From positions 1 to 64,000 of the forward strand of contig JARUPY010000388.1 in assembly GCA_029817715.1 (NCBI GenBank): a DNA stretch of 64,000 nt, in the 5' to 3' direction. Source of the DNA: Melastoma dodecandrum. Its lineage: Eukaryota > Streptophyta > Magnoliopsida > Myrtales > Melastomataceae. Position 1 is the first letter of the stretch, and every line of letters starts with the position of its first letter. The notes under the pieces are model-generated. The model saw only the letters and a program-made list of their open reading frames with translations, was not told the DNA's origin and searched no databases. Of this stretch, positions 61,954 through 64,000 are shown one piece after another. Both the position numbers and the translations under genes were made by a program.

Positions 61954-62165
61954 GCCGGTCATCGCCAGCACGTGCGCCGCCGCGACGTCGCGCACGTCGA
62001 CGACCGGGATCCAGATGTCGGGGAACCCCGGCATGCCGCCGCTCAGCATCGTCTGGATCAGGTGGTTCGAATCCGGAGACGTCGTTCCCCATGACCGGGC
62101 CCATCACCGCGACCGGCAGGATCGTCGTCAGCTCGAGGCCGCCCTCCGGTGACGAGGACCTGCAT
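61954..62165 (-). pseudogene. NAD-dependent epimerase/dehydratase remnant with internal deletion
   Basis: Starts MQVLVTGG, the first strand of a Rossmann-fold SDR. Where the family next has about 150 residues of nucleotide-binding and catalytic sequence it jumps to LELTTILPVAVMGPVMGNDVSG, then, after a frame change near 62072, MLSGGMPGFPDIWIPVVDVRDVAAAHVLAMTG. The C-terminal third is also absent. Together this is an eroded extended-SDR (dihydroflavonol-reductase-like) gene. An assembly collapse is an alternative. Confidence 0.65.
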
Positions 62166-62287
62166 GGCGGACGCTCCCCTTCGTGTCGCTCCCCCCTCCC
62201 TCCGGGTCTTGGGCGCCGGCACCCCTCCCCCGACACCGGTACCCGGAGGGACAGGCTTCCGCGTGCCTGCGCGACTACCGTGCCGGG

Positions 62288-63210
62288 GTGACCGACGAGC
62301 AGCGCGCTGGGGCTGATGAAAATCTGCTGGGCGAGTTCCTGCGCGCCCGCCGCGAGCTGATCACGCCGGAGCAGGCGGGGATCCCGGTGCTCGGGCAGCG
62401 CCGCGTGCCCGGGCTGCGGCGGGAGGAGGTCGCGATGCTCGCCGGCATCAGCGCCGAGTACTACCTCCGGCTCGAGCCAGGGGCGCGACCGGAACCCGTC
62501 GCCGCAGGTGCTCGAGGCGATCGCGCGGATCCTGCAGCTCGAGGAGACGGCGACGCAGCACCTCCTGGGGCTCGCGGCCGAACGGCCCTCGCCGCTCGCG
62601 GCCCAGGGTGGCGGAGGGAGGCGCTGGCCCAGCGGGCATCGCGAAGCTCGTGCCGACGCTGCCCTACCCGGCGTTCGTGGAGGGCCGCACGCTCGACGTG
62701 CTCGCCGCGAACGCGCTCGCGGCGGCGATCTCGCCGCGCTGGGTCGTCGGCGCCAACCGCCTCCGGGACGTGTTCCTGGACCCGGCCGAGCGGGAGCTGT
62801 TCCCGGACTGGGAGCACGCGGCCGCCGGCCTGGTCGCCGGGTTCCGGCAGGCCGGCGGCACCGCGACCGACGACCCGCGGGTGGTCGAGCTGGTCGGGGA
62901 GCTGTCGATCGCGAGCCCCCTGTTCGTGCGGCTCTGGGCACGGCACGACGTCGGGATCCGGCAGGGCGTCCGCATGGCGTTCGCGCACCCGCAGGTCGGC
63001 GAGCTGACGCTGAACCGCGAGAAGCTCGAGGTCGGCGGTACCGACGGGATCATGCTGGTGCTGTACCACGCGGAACGCGGGTTCGCCCCGATGCGGAGAA
63101 GCTCCGCGCTGCTCGCCTTCGGCCTCCATCCCGGCCCGATCGTCCGCGGATCCGGAAATACTCAGCGACACCCCGAGCTGAGTCGCTTCCCGCTCGGGGT
63201 GTCGCGATAG
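62288..63210 (+). CDS. XRE/MmyB-like helix-turn-helix regulator (frameshifted)
   Basis: GTG 6 nt after TACCGT. LGEFLRARRELITPEQAG, then RVPGLRREEVAMLAGISAEYYLRLE is the canonical XRE DNA-binding domain of the MmyB family. Frame changes near 62480 and 62610 are needed to read NPSPQVLEAIARILQL and the C-terminal MmyB-type ligand domain: TLPYPAFVEGRTLDVLAANALAAAIS, NRLRDVFLDPAERELFPDW, LVGELSIASPLFVRLWARHDV. A further shift near 63080 affects the last ~30 residues. Target unknown. Confidence 0.8.
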
Positions 63211-63224
63211 AACTCCGGATCCGC
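63146..63224. terminator. interrupted palindrome between XRE and TetR genes
   Basis: GCGGATCCGGA (63146-63156) and GCGACACCCCGAGC (63165-63178) pair in order with 63214-63224 and 63192-63205, separated by an 8-nt unpaired internal loop on each side and a 13-nt apical loop. It overlaps the end of the XRE reading frame, so the natural stop of that gene probably lies inside it. Confidence 0.6.
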
Positions 63225-63229
63225 GACCG

Positions 63230-63763
63230 AGCCGTCGCGCCGCGCCGACGCCGAGCGCAACCGGGAGCGGGTGCTCGCCGCAGCGCGGTCGGTGCTCGCG
63301 GACCGCGCGGGCGACGTCTCGATGGCGGAGGTCGCACGCCGGGCCGGCGTCGGGATGGCGACGCTGTACCGGAACTTCCCCGGCCGCCGCGAGCTGCTCG
63401 AGGCGCTCTACGCGGAGGAGGTCGACGAGCTCTGCCGCGCGGCCAGCCGTCCCGGCGGACTCCCCCGGTACTGCGCTGCGCACCTGGCTCCGGCGGTTCT
63501 CGGTCTTCCACGAGAACAAGCACCCGATCGCGGCGGAGCTCCTCCGGCACACCGACGCCGCGGACCCGGTGTTCGGCGGCAGCCGTGACCGGGTCATGCG
63601 CTGCGGCGCGTCCGCTGCTCGCCGCTGCGCAGGAGGCGGGCGGCGGTGCGTCCCGACCTGTCGCTCGACCAGGTGCTCGACCTGGTGCTCGCGGTCGCGA
63701 CCGTGCGGGGCGATCCCGGCCTACGTCCCACGCCCATCCTGAACGCCGCCCTCGACGGCCTGA
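63230..63763 (+). CDS. TetR-family regulator (start unclear, frameshifted)
   Basis: RRADAERNRERVLAAARSVLADRAGDVSMAEVARRAGVGMATLYRNFPGRRELLEALY is the N-terminal DNA-binding domain typical of TetR proteins (only its second half is given here in full: VARRAGVGMATLYRNF). Shifts near 63465 and 63600-63640 are needed to follow FSVFHENKHPIAAELL, HTDAADPVFGG and LSLDQVLDLVLAVATVRGDPGYV to the end. No start codon was found before the RRADAE segment. The neighbouring SDR gene on the minus strand may be its target (inference). Confidence 0.65.
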
Positions 63764-63795
63764 ACCCTCCGGTGACCGCGCGCCGCGGCACAGAC

Positions 63796-63873
63796 GCTCG
63801 CTGCGGGGCCCCCGCGCGGCAGATGGGGCCGCGCGCCGGGCCCCATCTGCCGCGGAGGGCCACCGCAGCGAGC
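63796..63873. terminator. double-stem palindrome between convergent genes
   Basis: Outer stem GCTCGCTGCGG (63796-63806) with 63863-63873, inner stem CGCGGCAGATGGGGCC (63815-63830) with 63839-63854, perfect in both, around an 8-nt loop. It separates the TetR gene from the end of the minus-strand SDR gene at 63886. Confidence 0.75.
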
Positions 63874-63885
63874 TGTCGCCGGCGC

Positions 63886-64000
63886 CTACGGGCGGTTCGC
63901 GGCGAGGGTCTCGCGGATCGGCGTCGTCGGGCGGCCGATGAGGCGCGACAAGCGTGCCGTCCGAGTCGGCGAGGGTCGCCTGCGGCGATGTTCGCGTCGA
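63886..64000 (-). CDS. NAD(P)-binding (NmrA-like) SDR, C-terminal fragment at the window edge
   Basis: In two frames the minus strand reads LADSDGTL then RLIGRPTTPIRETLAANRP and a stop at 63886. The pattern L-x-x-L-x-GRP-T-T-P is the C-terminal end of NmrA-like/atypical SDRs found beside TetR or HxlR regulators. The N-terminal part lies beyond the window. A frameshift near 63950 is implied. Confidence 0.55.
   Translation of the reverse strand, partial: RREHRRRRPSPTRTARLSRLIGRPTTPIRETLAANRP

Noticed and set aside
59201..62941. 1246-codon open frame on the minus strand across the helicase gene
   Set aside because: It is the antisense shadow of the helicase with GC-driven lack of stops, is highly repetitive in Arg/Leu/Asp and matches no family.

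Overview
The window is chromosomal DNA of a very GC-rich Gram-positive actinobacterium, most likely a member of the Microbacteriaceae (my inference from gene families such as DUF5997, DUF5946, DUF1905/YdeI and the DUF3516-type helicase, from GTG/TTG starts and from GC-saturated third codon positions). No rRNA, tRNA, prophage, CRISPR array or insertion sequence was recognised. Many otherwise well-conserved genes are interrupted by one-base frameshifts, densest in the first 3.2 kb. That pattern suggests a draft-quality consensus at least as much as true pseudogenes.

Layout. 1-2.4 kb: end of a sugar ABC importer (binding protein, two permeases), heavily frameshifted. 2.4-4.1 kb: cysK-cysE cysteine synthesis, with cysE wrecked and carrying a 63-nt T-rich insert. 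4.2-10 kb: small housekeeping and unknown genes (TPR, membrane glycosyltransferase, GNAT, reductase, NUDIX). 10.2-13 kb: lipoprotein-carrier-like protein plus ABC exporter. 13-18 kb: phosphatase/nuclease-fold enzyme, MFS, DUF5946, VOC, small membrane proteins. 17.7-20.6 kb: regulator plus ABC exporter. 20.7-23.3 kb: ClpC-type chaperone behind an HspR (HAIR) operator. 23.4-30.4 kb: flavin oxidoreductase, bifunctional penicillin-binding protein, PspC, NDH-2-like flavoprotein coupled to an acyl-ACP-reductase-like protein. 30.7-43 kb: many small accessory genes, including a LexA-box gene, a Pnkp-like phosphoesterase, a cysteine-rich peptide, rlmN, MFS, HIT, a DarT-like protein, RNase H, aldo/keto reductase, an iron-box SIP-domain gene and a LysR-effector protein. 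43-47 kb: methyltransferase and PEP carboxylase. 47.4-54.6 kb: LysE exporter, a complete vanHAX set (D-lactate dehydrogenase, D-Ala-D-Lac ligase, D-Ala-D-Ala dipeptidase) and, on the same strand upstream, an iron-box ferric ABC importer. 54.7-58.6 kb: MMPL transporter-histidine kinase-response regulator operon. 58.6-64 kb: reductase, Ski2-like helicase, SDR remnants, XRE and TetR regulators.

Four themes stand out. First, vanHAX is present without a recognisable vanRS beside it. Second, well over twenty genes have an [T/C/G]ANNNT hexamer 6-8 nt before the start codon and usually no Shine-Dalgarno sequence, which suggests widespread leaderless transcription. Third, gene ends, especially convergent ones, carry long near-perfect palindromes. 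Several of these belong to repeated families. Fourth, classical operators (HAIR, LexA box, two DtxR/IdeR iron boxes) are placed where they would control identifiable stress or iron genes.
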